A DNA stretch of 64,000 nucleotides from Actinomadura flavalba DSM 45200 (lineage in GTDB: Bacteria > Actinomycetota > Actinomycetes > Streptosporangiales > Streptosporangiaceae): assembly GCF_000374305.1 (NCBI RefSeq), contig NZ_KB894093.1, positions 248,001 to 312,000 of the forward strand, written 5' to 3'. Below the pieces are notes generated by a model. The model was not told the origin of the DNA and did no database searches. It worked only from the letters and a program-made list of their open reading frames with translations. How positions within the stretch are numbered: the stretch's first letter is position 1; every line of letters starts with the position of its first letter. The position numbers and the translations under genes are program-made. Below, piece after piece: positions 26,403 through 34,072 of the stretch.

Positions 26403-26440
26403 CCATGAGATACCGAACCATATCGGTATGACATATAGAC
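26403..26440 (-). promoter_or_regulatory. AT-rich promoter region with inverted repeat
   Basis: In an otherwise GC-rich window this stretch is AT-rich. It holds a perfect 7-bp inverted repeat ATACCGA-accata-TCGGTAT (26410-26429). On the reverse strand it reads into TATATG and TATGGT boxes, 25-50 bp ahead of the binding-protein start at 26386. This looks like the promoter/operator of the transporter-sulfatase operon. The cognate regulator is not evident nearby. Confidence 0.45.
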
Positions 26441-26512
26441 AAGAGAGGTGCCCGGGTGGGCATTCGTCACAACAAACGGCTGCCGGGCTGGGCACGCGCA
26501 CAAGACCCCGGT

Positions 26513-27178
26513 TCAGGACGACGGGCAGGAGTGCCGGTACTCGGTCAGTCCCGGGTCGGCGGGAGCCGGGCAGAGGAACTGCTCGTAGCGCGCGTCGTCG
26601 TCGACGAACCGCTTCAGCCAGGCGACCGTCAGCGCGCCGATGAGCGGGTCCTCACGGACGAACGTCCCGTGGTCGGCGCCGGCGCTCTCGGCGTACGCGC
26701 GCTCGCGGGCGCCGGTGAGGCTCCGGTAGATCGGTTCGGCGTGCGTGCCGACCGGGGCGACGTCGTCCGACGTTCCGCCCTGGACGAGGGTGGGCACGGT
26801 GATGCCCGACCAGTTCTTGATCGAGTGCCAGGGCGCGAGCGGGACGGCGGCCTTGAGGCCCGGCCGCGTCCACGCGGCGTACAGCGACCCGCCGCCGCCC
26901 ATCGAGTGCCCGGTCACAGCGAGGCGCTGCGGGTCGAGACGCTGCCGGACGGCGGCGGGCGACTTGGCGGTCAGGTAGTCCAGCGCCGCCAGGAGCTGCT
27001 TGCCGCGCGCGGTGGGCTGGTCGGAGCGGCCCTTGGTGGCGATGGTGATGACGACGAACCCCTGCGAGGCCAGGCGCGGCCCCAGCCAGGCGACCGCCTT
27101 CTCCGCACTGTTGTAGCCCGGGACGGCGGCGACGCCGCCGAACCCGCCCTGCTCGGGGTAGCGGACTCCCATCTTCAC
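26513..27178 (-). CDS. PET-hydrolase/cutinase-like alpha/beta hydrolase, N-terminally truncated
   Basis: The 221 residues align by eye with actinobacterial cutinases of the Thermobifida TfCut2/LCC type. They contain PGYNSAEKAVAWLG (oxyanion-side motif), GFVVITIATK, the nucleophile GHS92MGGGG, PWHSIKNW with the substrate-cleft Trp117, acid SDD139VAPV, catalytic His170 (GADHG), VAWLKRFVDDDARY and the C-terminal Cys203/Cys218 disulfide pair. Relatives are secreted with a signal peptide plus ~45 residues before this point. Here translation can only start at GTG 27178 or ATG 27172, and all upstream frames are unrelated. The catalytic core is intact, but export and folding are doubtful. It may be a decaying remnant at the junction with the tRNA gene. 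Confidence 0.8.
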   Translation of the reverse strand: MKMGVRYPEQGGFGGVAAVPGYNSAEKAVAWLGPRLASQGFVVITIATKGRSDQPTARGKQLLAALDYLTAKSPAAVRQRLDPQRLAVTGHSMGGGGSLYAAWTRPGLKAAVPLAPWHSIKNWSGITVPTLVQGGTSDDVAPVGTHAEPIYRSLTGARERAYAESAGADHGTFVREDPLIGALTVAWLKRFVDDDARYEQFLCPAPADPGLTEYRHSCPSS

Positions 27179-27304
27179 ATTTCAAGTAGGAAGAGACGGA
27201 AATAATCCTGTTTCACGAAGGCACCCCCGTCAACGCCCCAGCACCACCCCACCTGTGATCTCCACCGCAGAGCCGGACGGCACCAGGACTCTCGCGAGAA
27301 CACG

Positions 27305-27336
27305 AAAAAGGCCGGTCTCTCTTCAGAGAACCGGCC
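27305..27336 (-). terminator. Rho-independent terminator of tRNA-Ala
   Basis: On the reverse strand, just after the tRNA, GGCCGG and TCTCT pair with AGAGA and CCGGCC around a GAAG loop with one bulged T. A run of five T follows. Confidence 0.85.
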
Positions 27337-27349
27337 CTTTGATCTGCGG

Positions 27350-27423
27350 TGGAGCTGAGGGGATTTGAACCCCTGACCCCCTCGATGCGAACGAGGTGCG
27401 CTACCGGACTGCGCTACAGCCCC
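27350..27423 (-). tRNA. tRNA-Ala(CGC)
   Basis: The 74-nt reverse-strand sequence folds as a cloverleaf. The acceptor GGGGCTG pairs with CAGCTCC and contains the G3-U70 wobble that identifies alanine tRNAs. The anticodon stem CCTCG/CGAGG encloses TTCGCAT, giving anticodon CGC for GCG codons. The T-arm is AGGGG-TTCAAAT-CCCCT with discriminator A. CCA is not encoded. A rho-independent terminator follows. sepX lies upstream on the same strand, a common actinobacterial neighbourhood. Confidence 0.96.
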
Positions 27424-27466
27424 GCGGACTCGATTAGGTTAGCAGGGTTTCGCGGGTGGTCGGGAA

Positions 27467-28063
27467 TCATTCGCCCACGGCACGGCGGTCGGCGGCGTAC
27501 TGGTCGAAGACCTCTTCCTCGTCGTGCCGGACGAGTTCGATGATCTCGGCTTCGGGGGCCTCGGCGGCGATGCGGCGGGCCTCGGCGGCGGCCTCGCGGG
27601 CGCGGGCGCGGGCCGCGAGGTACTCGCGGTGGCGGGCGGCGTCCATGCCGACGGCGACGCGCAGGAGCGCGAGGTGGCCCGCCAGCGGGAGGACGGTCGG
27701 CGCGATCGACCACCAGGGCGCGACACCGGCCGCCGTGAGGACGACCGACGTCAGGCACAGCAGCGACAGCCCCGCCGTGCGGCGCCGGCGGCGGGCGATC
27801 ACGGTCGCGCGGGTCACCGGGCGGCGCAGCTCGGGCACGGGGACGTCGAGCGGTTCCTCGACGACCTCCGGGGCGGGCGGGACGTCCGCCGGGACGGGAG
27901 CCGCCAGCGGCATTTCCGGCGCGTCGACTTCGTCGGTTTCGGCCCCGCGCCGGGGCCGGAAGCGCGATACTGCGGAGGAGTCGGTGTCGCGCCGGAGCCA
28001 CATCGGCACGAGGACGATCGCCCAGACGGCGACGATCGCCAGGTACAGCACGGCGCTGCTCAC
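27467..28063 (-). CDS. sepX: SepX/GlpR-like divisome membrane protein
   Basis: This 198-aa membrane protein is related to Streptomyces SepX, a divisome component that supports FtsZ-ring function. An N-terminal span (SSAVLYLAIVAVWAIVLVPM) is followed by a WLRRDTD and VSRF motif, an acidic/Pro-rich linker (about 45-80), two further hydrophobic spans (TAGLSLLCLTSVVLTAAG and ALLRVAVG), and a charged Ala/Glu/Arg coiled coil at the C-terminus. The GTG at 28063 is the start expected for the family; the upstream extension is antisense-like. tRNA-Ala downstream and a RimJ-type acetyltransferase upstream agree with the usual actinobacterial gene order. Confidence 0.85.
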   Translation of the reverse strand: MSSAVLYLAIVAVWAIVLVPMWLRRDTDSSAVSRFRPRRGAETDEVDAPEMPLAAPVPADVPPAPEVVEEPLDVPVPELRRPVTRATVIARRRRRTAGLSLLCLTSVVLTAAGVAPWWSIAPTVLPLAGHLALLRVAVGMDAARHREYLAARARAREAAAEARRIAAEAPEAEIIELVRHDEEEVFDQYAADRRAVGE

Positions 28064-28301
28064 GCTCTCACCACCCCTCGGTGGAGGCGCCCCCGGGCGC
28101 ACTGAGACGACAGGCCGACTTTCGGCGCGCGCACGTGCATTGGGAGCGAGGTCACGCCCCGCACGGTACGAGCCGGTGTCAGAGGTTGACGAGCATAAAG
28201 GGCGGTGTGTCGCGAGATAGATCTTTCGGTTACTCTCCGTTTGCCGAGTCTTCTCGACCGCAGGAAAGTTACATGGACTCGCCGGTAAACCGAACGGGTG
28301 G

Positions 28302-28937
28302 TCAGGGCGACGACGAGCGAGGGTAAGCCCGCTTGCGTTCGGCGAGCCACCGGGCCCGCAGGCCGCCCGGCACGTCCTCGACGGTCAGCGCGTAGCAGAT
28401 GTGATCGCGCCACGCGCCGTCGATGTGCAGATGCCGACGTCGAATTCCCTCTTCCCTGAACCCGAGTTTCTCCACGACGCGTCGGCTGGCGGTGTTCTCG
28501 GGCCGGATGTTGGCCTCCAGGCGGTGCAGCCCGACGGCGAAGAAGCAGTGGTCGGCGGCGAGCGCGACGGCCATCGGGATGACGCCGCGTCCGGCGACCT
28601 GGCGGTCCACCCAGTAGCCGATCTGCGCGGAACGCGCCGAACCCCACACGATCGCGCCGATCGTGAGCTGCCCGGCGAAACGGCCTTCGTAGGTGACGAC
28701 CCAGGGCAGCGCGAGCCCCTGCCGCGCCTCGCGCCGCATCGTGTGGACCATGCTGAAGTAGGGGCCGAGGCCGCTGCGGAACAGCGGCGTCTCGGGGTTG
28801 GTGGGCTCCCAGGGCCGGAGCCAGTCGGCGTTCCGCACGCGAAGATCGCGCCATACGGCCGAATCACGGTGTTTCAGCGGGCGCAGCCCCACCGGCCCCT
28901 CGGTCAGGGTGACCGGCCAACCCCGCAAGCGTTCCAC
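28302..28937 (-). CDS. RimJ/RimL-type GNAT acetyltransferase
   Basis: This 211-aa GNAT acetyltransferase resembles ribosomal-protein N-acetyltransferases. It has GPVGLRPLKHRDSAVWRDLR at the N-terminus and WVVTYEGRFAGQLTIG. An acetyl-CoA loop RQVAGRGVIPMAVALAADH is followed by LHRLEANIRPENTASRRVVEKLGFREEG, the conserved RimJ motif. It lies 238 bp upstream of sepX on the same strand, a conserved actinobacterial pairing. The gap between them holds A/T-rich segments but no clear site. Confidence 0.92.
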   Translation of the reverse strand: MERLRGWPVTLTEGPVGLRPLKHRDSAVWRDLRVRNADWLRPWEPTNPETPLFRSGLGPYFSMVHTMRREARQGLALPWVVTYEGRFAGQLTIGAIVWGSARSAQIGYWVDRQVAGRGVIPMAVALAADHCFFAVGLHRLEANIRPENTASRRVVEKLGFREEGIRRRHLHIDGAWRDHICYALTVEDVPGGLRARWLAERKRAYPRSSSP

Positions 28938-28973
28938 GGTCCCATGATTCCCTGGTCGGAGCCTCGGACGCCA

Positions 28974-29840
28974 TCAATTCTCGCGCACTTTCGCGCCGGG
29001 CGCCGTGCGCGCGTCCTCGCCGTCGGCCAGCACGCCGAGCAGGCGGGCCGCTTCGGCGGCCATGGCGGCGCGCGCGGGACGCAGATAGCCGCGCGTGTCG
29101 ACGAGCGCGGGATCGGCGGCGAGCGCGTCGCGGACGGCGGCGGTGAACACCTTGTTGAGCTGCGTCGCGATGTTGATCTTGCGCATTCCGGCGGCGACGG
29201 CGGCGGTGAGCAGCCGGTCGGGCACGCCGGACGACCCGTGCAGCACGAGCGGGACGGGCACGTCCGCCGCCAGCGCGGCGATGAGACCGAGGTCCAGGAC
29301 GGCGTCGCGGGTCAGCATCGCGTGGGAGGTGCCGACGGCGACGGCGAGCGCGTCCACGCCCGTCGCGGCGACGTAGGCGACGGCCTCGGCGGGCCGCGTG
29401 CGCGCGCCGGGCGCGTGGACGCCGTCCTTCCCGCCGACCTCGCCCAGTTCGGCCTCGACCCACACGCCGCGCTCGTGGCACCAGGCCGCGACCTCGGCGG
29501 TGGCGGCGACGTTCTCCCCGTACGGCAGCGTGGACGCGTCGAACATCACCGACCCCGCCCCCAGCTCGACGGCCGCGCGGACGAGGTCGGCCGACGTCAC
29601 GTGGTCGAGGTGCACCGCGACCGGCACCGGTGCGGCGCTCGCGGCGGCCACGGCGGCGGCGAGCAGCGGCGCGACGCCGCCGTGGTAGCGGACGGTGTTC
29701 TCGCTGATCTGCACGACGACGGGCCGCCCGGCCCGCGCCGCGCCGTCGATGATCGCGGTGAGGTGGTCGAGCTGCACGGCGTTGAAGGCGCCGACGGCCC
29801 AGTGCGCGGCGAGCAGCGCGCCGGTCGTCACGAGGGGCAT
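28974..29840 (-). CDS. Class II tagatose/fructose-bisphosphate aldolase (KbaY/GatY-like)
   Basis: This 288-aa zinc aldolase most likely cleaves tagatose-1,6-bisphosphate to dihydroxyacetone phosphate and glyceraldehyde 3-phosphate. Family motifs are WAVGAFNAVQLDHLTAII, VAVHLDHVTS (catalytic Asp and zinc His), SVMFDASTLPYGENV, EAELGEVGGKDG, LVLHGSSGVPD (zinc His) and MRKINIATQLN. It is the last gene of the amino-sugar operon, overlapping the kinase gene by 13 bp. The partner genes make tagatose-bisphosphate the expected substrate rather than fructose-bisphosphate. Confidence 0.9.
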   Translation of the reverse strand: MPLVTTGALLAAHWAVGAFNAVQLDHLTAIIDGAARAGRPVVVQISENTVRYHGGVAPLLAAAVAAASAAPVPVAVHLDHVTSADLVRAAVELGAGSVMFDASTLPYGENVAATAEVAAWCHERGVWVEAELGEVGGKDGVHAPGARTRPAEAVAYVAATGVDALAVAVGTSHAMLTRDAVLDLGLIAALAADVPVPLVLHGSSGVPDRLLTAAVAAGMRKINIATQLNKVFTAAVRDALAADPALVDTRGYLRPARAAMAAEAARLLGVLADGEDARTAPGAKVREN

Positions 29841-30736
29841 GGGTCTCCCTGCACACGGATCTGGGGAAGGAGGCGGGCATACAGGTCGAGGTCGGCGTCT
29901 CCGGCGACGGGGGACGCCACGGCGGCGGCCGAGAGCGCGACGGCGTGCCGCAGCAGCTCGGGCCACGCGTCGCCGCGCGCCAGCGACCGCGCCATCGCGG
30001 CGACGGCGGCGTCCCCGGCGCCGGTCGGGTTGCCCGGGACGGGCGCGGGCGGCGCCGCCCGCCACGTCCCCTCGGGCGTCACGGCCAGCACGCCGTCCGC
30101 GCCGAGCGAGACGACGACCGCGCCGCAGCCCGCGTCCAGCAGCCGCCGCGCTCCGTCGAGCGGCGCCGCCTCGCCCGTGGCCCGGCGCAGTTCCTCGGCG
30201 TTCGGCTTCACGACCGCCGGGCGGCCGCCGACGCCTCGGCGGAGGGCGTCGCCGTCCGCGTCGAGGACGACGGGGCGGCCGGTGGCGCGGGTCAGGAGGG
30301 CGAGGGCGTCCGGCGGGACGCCCGGCGGGAGGCTCCCGGCGAGGACGACGATCTCCGCGTCGGCGGCGAGGCGGGCGAAACGGCCGGTGAAGGCGGACCA
30401 TTCGGCGCCGGTCACCACCGGGCCCGGTTCGTTGAAGACGGTCGCCGTGCCGTCCACGACCGTCATCGTCCGCCGTGATTCACCCCGGACCGGGACGAAG
30501 TCGTGCGGCAGCCCGGCGGCGTCGAGGTCGGCGCGGATGCGCCCGCCGGTCGCTCCCCCGGCGAATCCGGTGACCAGCACCGCGCTCCCCAGCGACGCCG
30601 CGACCCGCGCCGCGTTGACGCCCTTGCCCCCGGCCCGCTCGGCCACCGACGCCACGCGGTTCACCTCGCCCCACGCGACGCGCGGGAGCGTGTACGTGAC
30701 GTCCAGCGCGGCGTTGAGCGTCACGGTGAGGATCAC
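29828..30736 (-). CDS. Tagatose-6-phosphate/1-phosphofructokinase family kinase (PfkB)
   Basis: This 302-aa PfkB-family sugar-phosphate kinase has an N-terminal MILTVTLNAALDVTYTLP, the substrate motif RAGGKGVNAARVAASLG and VVKPNAEELRRATG. The C-terminal NPTGAGDAAVAAMA holds the anion hole and catalytic Asp. LacC-like tagatose-6-phosphate kinases and FruK share this pattern. The neighbouring AgaS-, NagA- and KbaY-like genes favour tagatose-6-phosphate as substrate. The start overlaps the nagA stop (GTGA). Confidence 0.9.
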   Translation of the reverse strand: MILTVTLNAALDVTYTLPRVAWGEVNRVASVAERAGGKGVNAARVAASLGSAVLVTGFAGGATGGRIRADLDAAGLPHDFVPVRGESRRTMTVVDGTATVFNEPGPVVTGAEWSAFTGRFARLAADAEIVVLAGSLPPGVPPDALALLTRATGRPVVLDADGDALRRGVGGRPAVVKPNAEELRRATGEAAPLDGARRLLDAGCGAVVVSLGADGVLAVTPEGTWRAAPPAPVPGNPTGAGDAAVAAMARSLARGDAWPELLRHAVALSAAAVASPVAGDADLDLYARLLPQIRVQGDPCPS

Positions 30737-31848
30737 AGCCAGCGGCCGTTCCGCATCACCCGCGCCACCGCGAGGTCGTCGGTGAGCACGACGAGGTCGG
30801 CGCGCTTCGCGGGTTCGAGGGAGCCGATCCGGCCGGCGAGGCCGAGGGCGCGCGCGGGCGTCAGCGACGCGGCCCGCGCGGCCTGGGCGGGCGGGAGGCC
30901 GACGTCGAGGACGGTGCGGCGGAACGCGTCGGCCATCGTGATGGTGCTGCCCGCGATGGACGTCCCCCCGGCGAGCGTCGCGCGCCCGGCGCGGACCTCG
31001 ACGTCCAGCGCGCCGAGCCGGTAGCGGCCGTCGCCCATCCCGGCGGCGCCCATCGCGTCGGTGATGAGCGCGACGCGGTCGGCCCCGGCGGCGTCGAACG
31101 CCAGCCGGACGACGTCGGGCGCGACGTGCACGCCGTCGTTGATCAGCTCGACGGTGACGCGCGGGTCGGTGAGCGCGGCGGTGATCGGCCCGCCCTCGCG
31201 GTGGTGCAGCGGGCGCATCGCGTTGAACAGGTGGGTGGCGACGCGGGCGCCCGCGTCGAACGCCTCGCGGCAGACCGCGCCGGACGCGTCGGTGTGCCCG
31301 ACGGCCGCGAGGACGCCCGCCCCGGCGGCCGTTTTGATCAGCGCGAGCGCGCCGGGCAGTTCCGGCGCGATGGTGATCATGCGCAGCGCGCCGCGCGCGG
31401 CGGCGGACAACCGGTCGAACTCGGCCGGGTCGGGCGCGCGCAGCAGGGCCGGGTCGTGCGCGCCGCAGCGCGCCTCGGCGAGATAGGGGCCTTCGAGGTG
31501 GATTCCGGCGATGAGGTCGTCGGCGGCGAGATCGGCGAGGGCGCCGGTGGCGCGGAGCAGGTCGTCCGGCGCGGCGGTGACGAGGCTCGCCAGCATCGTC
31601 GTCGTGCCGTGCGCCCGGTGGAACGCGACGGCCCGCGCGGCGTCCGCGTCCTGGAACGAGGCCCCGGCCCCGCCGTGCACGTGCAGATCGACGAACCCGG
31701 GCACGACCAGCGCCCCGCCCAGGTCGTCGCCGCGATCGGGCGCGGCGCCGGGGCCGAGGTCGGTGATCCGGCCGTCGTGCACCCGGAGCCAGCCGTGCAC
31801 CTCGCCGTCGGGGAGGACGAGGCGGGCGTTCGCCAGCGTTTCAGGCAT
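30733..31848 (-). CDS. nagA: N-acetylhexosamine-6-phosphate deacetylase (NagA/AgaA)
   Basis: This 371-aa amidohydrolase removes acetate from GlcNAc-6-P or GalNAc-6-P. Metal and active-site motifs are in order: VDLHVHGGAG, GIHLEGPYLAE, AVGHTDASG, ATHLFNAMRPLHHREGG, INDGVHV and LITDAMGAAG with the catalytic Asp. It ends with the SLTPARALGLAGRIGSLEPAKRADLVVL cap. It overlaps agaS by eight bases and the kinase gene by four. The operon context suggests GalNAc-6-P rather than GlcNAc-6-P, but both fit the sequence. Confidence 0.93.
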   Translation of the reverse strand: MPETLANARLVLPDGEVHGWLRVHDGRITDLGPGAAPDRGDDLGGALVVPGFVDLHVHGGAGASFQDADAARAVAFHRAHGTTTMLASLVTAAPDDLLRATGALADLAADDLIAGIHLEGPYLAEARCGAHDPALLRAPDPAEFDRLSAAARGALRMITIAPELPGALALIKTAAGAGVLAAVGHTDASGAVCREAFDAGARVATHLFNAMRPLHHREGGPITAALTDPRVTVELINDGVHVAPDVVRLAFDAAGADRVALITDAMGAAGMGDGRYRLGALDVEVRAGRATLAGGTSIAGSTITMADAFRRTVLDVGLPPAQAARAASLTPARALGLAGRIGSLEPAKRADLVVLTDDLAVARVMRNGRWL

Positions 31849-32707
31849 CGAGGATCACCGACCGGGTGAGGTTGCGGGGCGCGTCGGGGTCGAGCCCGGC
31901 CGCGCGGGCCAGCTCCACCGCGTGCCGCTGGACGCGGACGAGTTCGGCGAGCGGGTCGAGCGTCCCGGCGACCAGGGTGGCCCCGGCGGCGGCGACCTGC
32001 TCGGCCAGCCCGGCGGGCGGCGGCCCGAACGACCACACGACGCGGCCGGGCGCGGCGATGCTGATCGGCCCGTGCCGGTACTCGGTCGCGGGATAGGACT
32101 CGGTCCACGCGCCCGCCGCCTCGCGCATCTTCAGCGCGGCCTCGTGCGCCAGCCCGGTCGTCCAGCCCTGGCCGAGGAACGTGTACTGCCCGGCGGGCGC
32201 GGGCGTGGGCGCGTCCAGGGCGCGGCGGGCGTCGTCGATCGCGGCGGTGACGTCCTCGCCGAGGTGGGCGCGGAGCAGGACGAGCTGCGTGGTCGCGTAG
32301 CGGGTCTGGACGACCGAGCGTTCGTCGGCGTAGCCGAGCACGACGACGTCGTCGGCCGCGTCGCGGACGGGCGAGGCCGCGTCCGCCGTGATCGCCACGG
32401 TCGGGACGCGTCCGCGCAGCGCGGCGAGCGCGTCGAGGATCTCGGTGGTCGTGCCCGAACGGGTGAGGACGAGCACGCGGTCGTAGGCGCGGTGCAGCGG
32501 GGCCTCGGACGCGGTGAACGCGTCCGTCTCGCCCTGCCCGGCGGTCTCGCGGAGCGCGGCGTACGCCTGCGCCATGAACCAGGACGTTCCGCAGCCCAGC
32601 ACCGCGACCCGCTCCCCCGGGCGCGGCAGCGCCGAGGTGTCCTCGGCGGCGGCCCGGCGCCAGCAGGTCGGCTGGTCGGCGATCTCGGTCTCGGTGTGCC
32701 CGCCCAT
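31841..32707 (-). CDS. agaS: SIS-domain hexosamine-6-phosphate deaminase/isomerase (AgaS-like)
   Basis: The protein has two SIS domains, as in AgaS and the GlmS isomerase half: LGCGTSWFMAQAYAALRE and LVLTRSGTTTEILDALAAL in the first, GQGWTTGLAHEAALKMREA and SYPATEYRHGPIS in the second. In the Aga pathway it converts galactosamine-6-phosphate to tagatose-6-phosphate with release of ammonia. The ATG at 32707 follows AGAGGA; earlier in-frame starts at 32728 and 32740 are possible. It is the first gene of the operon, divergent from the DeoR-family regulator. Confidence 0.88.
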   Translation of the reverse strand: MGGHTETEIADQPTCWRRAAAEDTSALPRPGERVAVLGCGTSWFMAQAYAALRETAGQGETDAFTASEAPLHRAYDRVLVLTRSGTTTEILDALAALRGRVPTVAITADAASPVRDAADDVVVLGYADERSVVQTRYATTQLVLLRAHLGEDVTAAIDDARRALDAPTPAPAGQYTFLGQGWTTGLAHEAALKMREAAGAWTESYPATEYRHGPISIAAPGRVVWSFGPPPAGLAEQVAAAGATLVAGTLDPLAELVRVQRHAVELARAAGLDPDAPRNLTRSVILDA

Positions 32708-32720
32708 ATGTCCTCTACGT

Positions 32721-32794
32721 TCATTCATGCTCGTTATCACGCGCTATCTAACAGAACCGATCATTCACGCGCAATGTCGCGTCGTCGCTAGACT
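32721..32794 (-). promoter_or_regulatory. Promoter/operator region between the aga operon and its DeoR regulator
   Basis: Reading leftward, a -35-like TTGCGC (32769-32774) and -10-like TAGATA (32745-32750) are 18 bp apart and serve the aga operon. Two near-identical elements, TCATTCATGC at 32721-32730 and TCATTCACGC at 32761-32770, flank the -10 box with a 40-bp period. They are candidate DeoR-family operator half-sites. Confidence 0.5.
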
Positions 32795-32801
32795 GCGCCG
32801 T

Positions 32802-33590
32802 GTGACCCGTCCCGAGCGCTGGAACGCGCTGCTCGCCCTGCTCGCGGACGCCGGACGGCTCTCGGTCGACGACGCCGCCGCGCGCATGCGGGTGTCCGCG
32901 GCGACGATCCGCCGCGACTTCGACCGGCTCGCCGAGCAGCGCATGCTGACCCGTACCCGCGGCGGCGCCGTCGCGCACAGCGTCAGCTACGACCTGCCGC
33001 TGCGGTACAAGAGCGCCCGCGACGTCCCGGAGAAGCGGCGCATCGCGTCCGCCGCCGCCGACCTGGCCGCCCGGCCCGGCGCCGTCCTCGGCCTCAACGG
33101 CGGCACGACGACGACCGAGGTCGCCCGCGCCGTCGCCACCCGCGCCGACCTGCACGCCCGCGACGGGCGCCCGTCCATCACGATCGTCACCAACGCGCTC
33201 AACATCGGCAGCGAACTCGCCGTCCGCCCGCACATCAAGATCGTGCTGACCGGAGGGGTGCCGCGCCCGCAGTCCTACGAGCTGACCGGGCCGCTCGCCA
33301 ACGCGCTGTTCGACCAGGTCAGCCTGGACGTCGCCGTCATCGGCGTCGCGGGCGTGACCGTCGAGCACGGCGCGACCTGCGACGACGAGGACGAGGCCGA
33401 CGTCAACCGCCGCATGGCCGACCGCGCCGACCGCGTCATCGTCGCCGCCGACGCCTCCAAGGTCGGCCACCGCGCCTTCGCCCGCATCTGCGACCCGTCG
33501 TCGATCGACGTCCTCGTCACGAGCACCGCCGTTCCGGACGAGGCCGTCCGCCCGTTCACCGAGGCGGGCATCGAGGTCGTCCGGGTGTGA
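32802..33590 (+). CDS. DeoR-family transcriptional regulator (AgaR-like)
   Basis: This 262-aa regulator starts with a DeoR winged helix (RWNALLALLADAGRLSVDDA, MRVSAATIRRDFDRLAEQ). A C-terminal DeoR sensor domain follows, with LGLNGGTTTTEVARAV, VTNALNIGSELA, VLTGGVPRPQSYELTGPLA and ADRVIVAADASKVGHRAFA, which bind a phosphosugar. The GTG at 32802 gives the normal family N-terminus; the upstream extension lies in the shared promoter. It is divergent from agaS and probably represses the GalNAc operon until a phosphorylated intermediate accumulates. Confidence 0.93.
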   Translation: MTRPERWNALLALLADAGRLSVDDAAARMRVSAATIRRDFDRLAEQRMLTRTRGGAVAHSVSYDLPLRYKSARDVPEKRRIASAAADLAARPGAVLGLNGGTTTTEVARAVATRADLHARDGRPSITIVTNALNIGSELAVRPHIKIVLTGGVPRPQSYELTGPLANALFDQVSLDVAVIGVAGVTVEHGATCDDEDEADVNRRMADRADRVIVAADASKVGHRAFARICDPSSIDVLVTSTAVPDEAVRPFTEAGIEVVRV

Positions 33591-33596
33591 GAACGC

Positions 33597-33626
33597 GGAA
33601 CGCGGCCCCCGGAGGGGCCGCGTTCC
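33597..33626. terminator. Bidirectional hairpin between convergent genes
   Basis: A perfect 13-bp stem (GGAACGCGGCCCC with its complement, four-base loop CGGA) sits 6 bp after the DeoR gene and 8 bp before the end of the convergent SCO5389-like gene. It has no T-run, as is common for terminators in this GC range. Confidence 0.65.
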
Positions 33627-33634
33627 GGTCAGGG

Positions 33635-34021
33635 TCAGCAGTCGCGGAGTTCCGGCGACTGGTTGAGGATCTGCTCGCGCGCCGTGACGAAGCGGCGGTA
33701 GGTGTCGGACTCGGACGTGGGGAAGACCGCGACGCGGTGGCAGTTCTGGAAGGCGAGCTTCATGCCGAAGTAGCGTTCCAGCGCGCCGCGCATGGCGTCG
33801 CTGGCCAGGACGCGCAGGAGCTGGCCGCGCGCGGCCTCGTCCGGGGGCGGGGTGAGGTTGTCGGCGAACTCGCCGCCGTCCACCTGGAGCCGGGCCACGA
33901 GGCCGCTGATCATCTCCCAGGCGTACGGCAGGGACTCGCGCACGCACTCGACGAACGCGGCGTCGTCCACCTCGCCCTGCTGGGCCTTCCGGAGGAGGTC
34001 GGGAGAAACGTCAAGGGACAT
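33635..34021 (-). CDS. SCO5389-family conserved protein
   Basis: This 128-aa soluble protein belongs to a family conserved across actinobacteria (Streptomyces SCO5389) and of unknown function. Conserved stretches are MSLDVSPDLLRKA, SLPYAWEMISGLVARL, EFADNLTPPPDEAARGQLLR, AFQNCHRVAVFP and the invariant end ILNQSPELRDC. Its single-copy, housekeeping-like neighbourhood (nucS and the atp operon nearby) is the same as in Streptomyces. The gene is complete and stands alone. Confidence 0.88.
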   Translation of the reverse strand: MSLDVSPDLLRKAQQGEVDDAAFVECVRESLPYAWEMISGLVARLQVDGGEFADNLTPPPDEAARGQLLRVLASDAMRGALERYFGMKLAFQNCHRVAVFPTSESDTYRRFVTAREQILNQSPELRDC

Positions 34022-34072
34022 CGGAGCTTCCTCTCACACGTCGTGATCGAGCACCCACGCCTAGACGCTAGA

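Noticed and set aside
27350..27423. Second copy of the tRNA 3' end (att site) within the window
   Set aside because: I looked for the T-arm/acceptor sequence elsewhere and did not find it, so no island boundary can be drawn inside the window.
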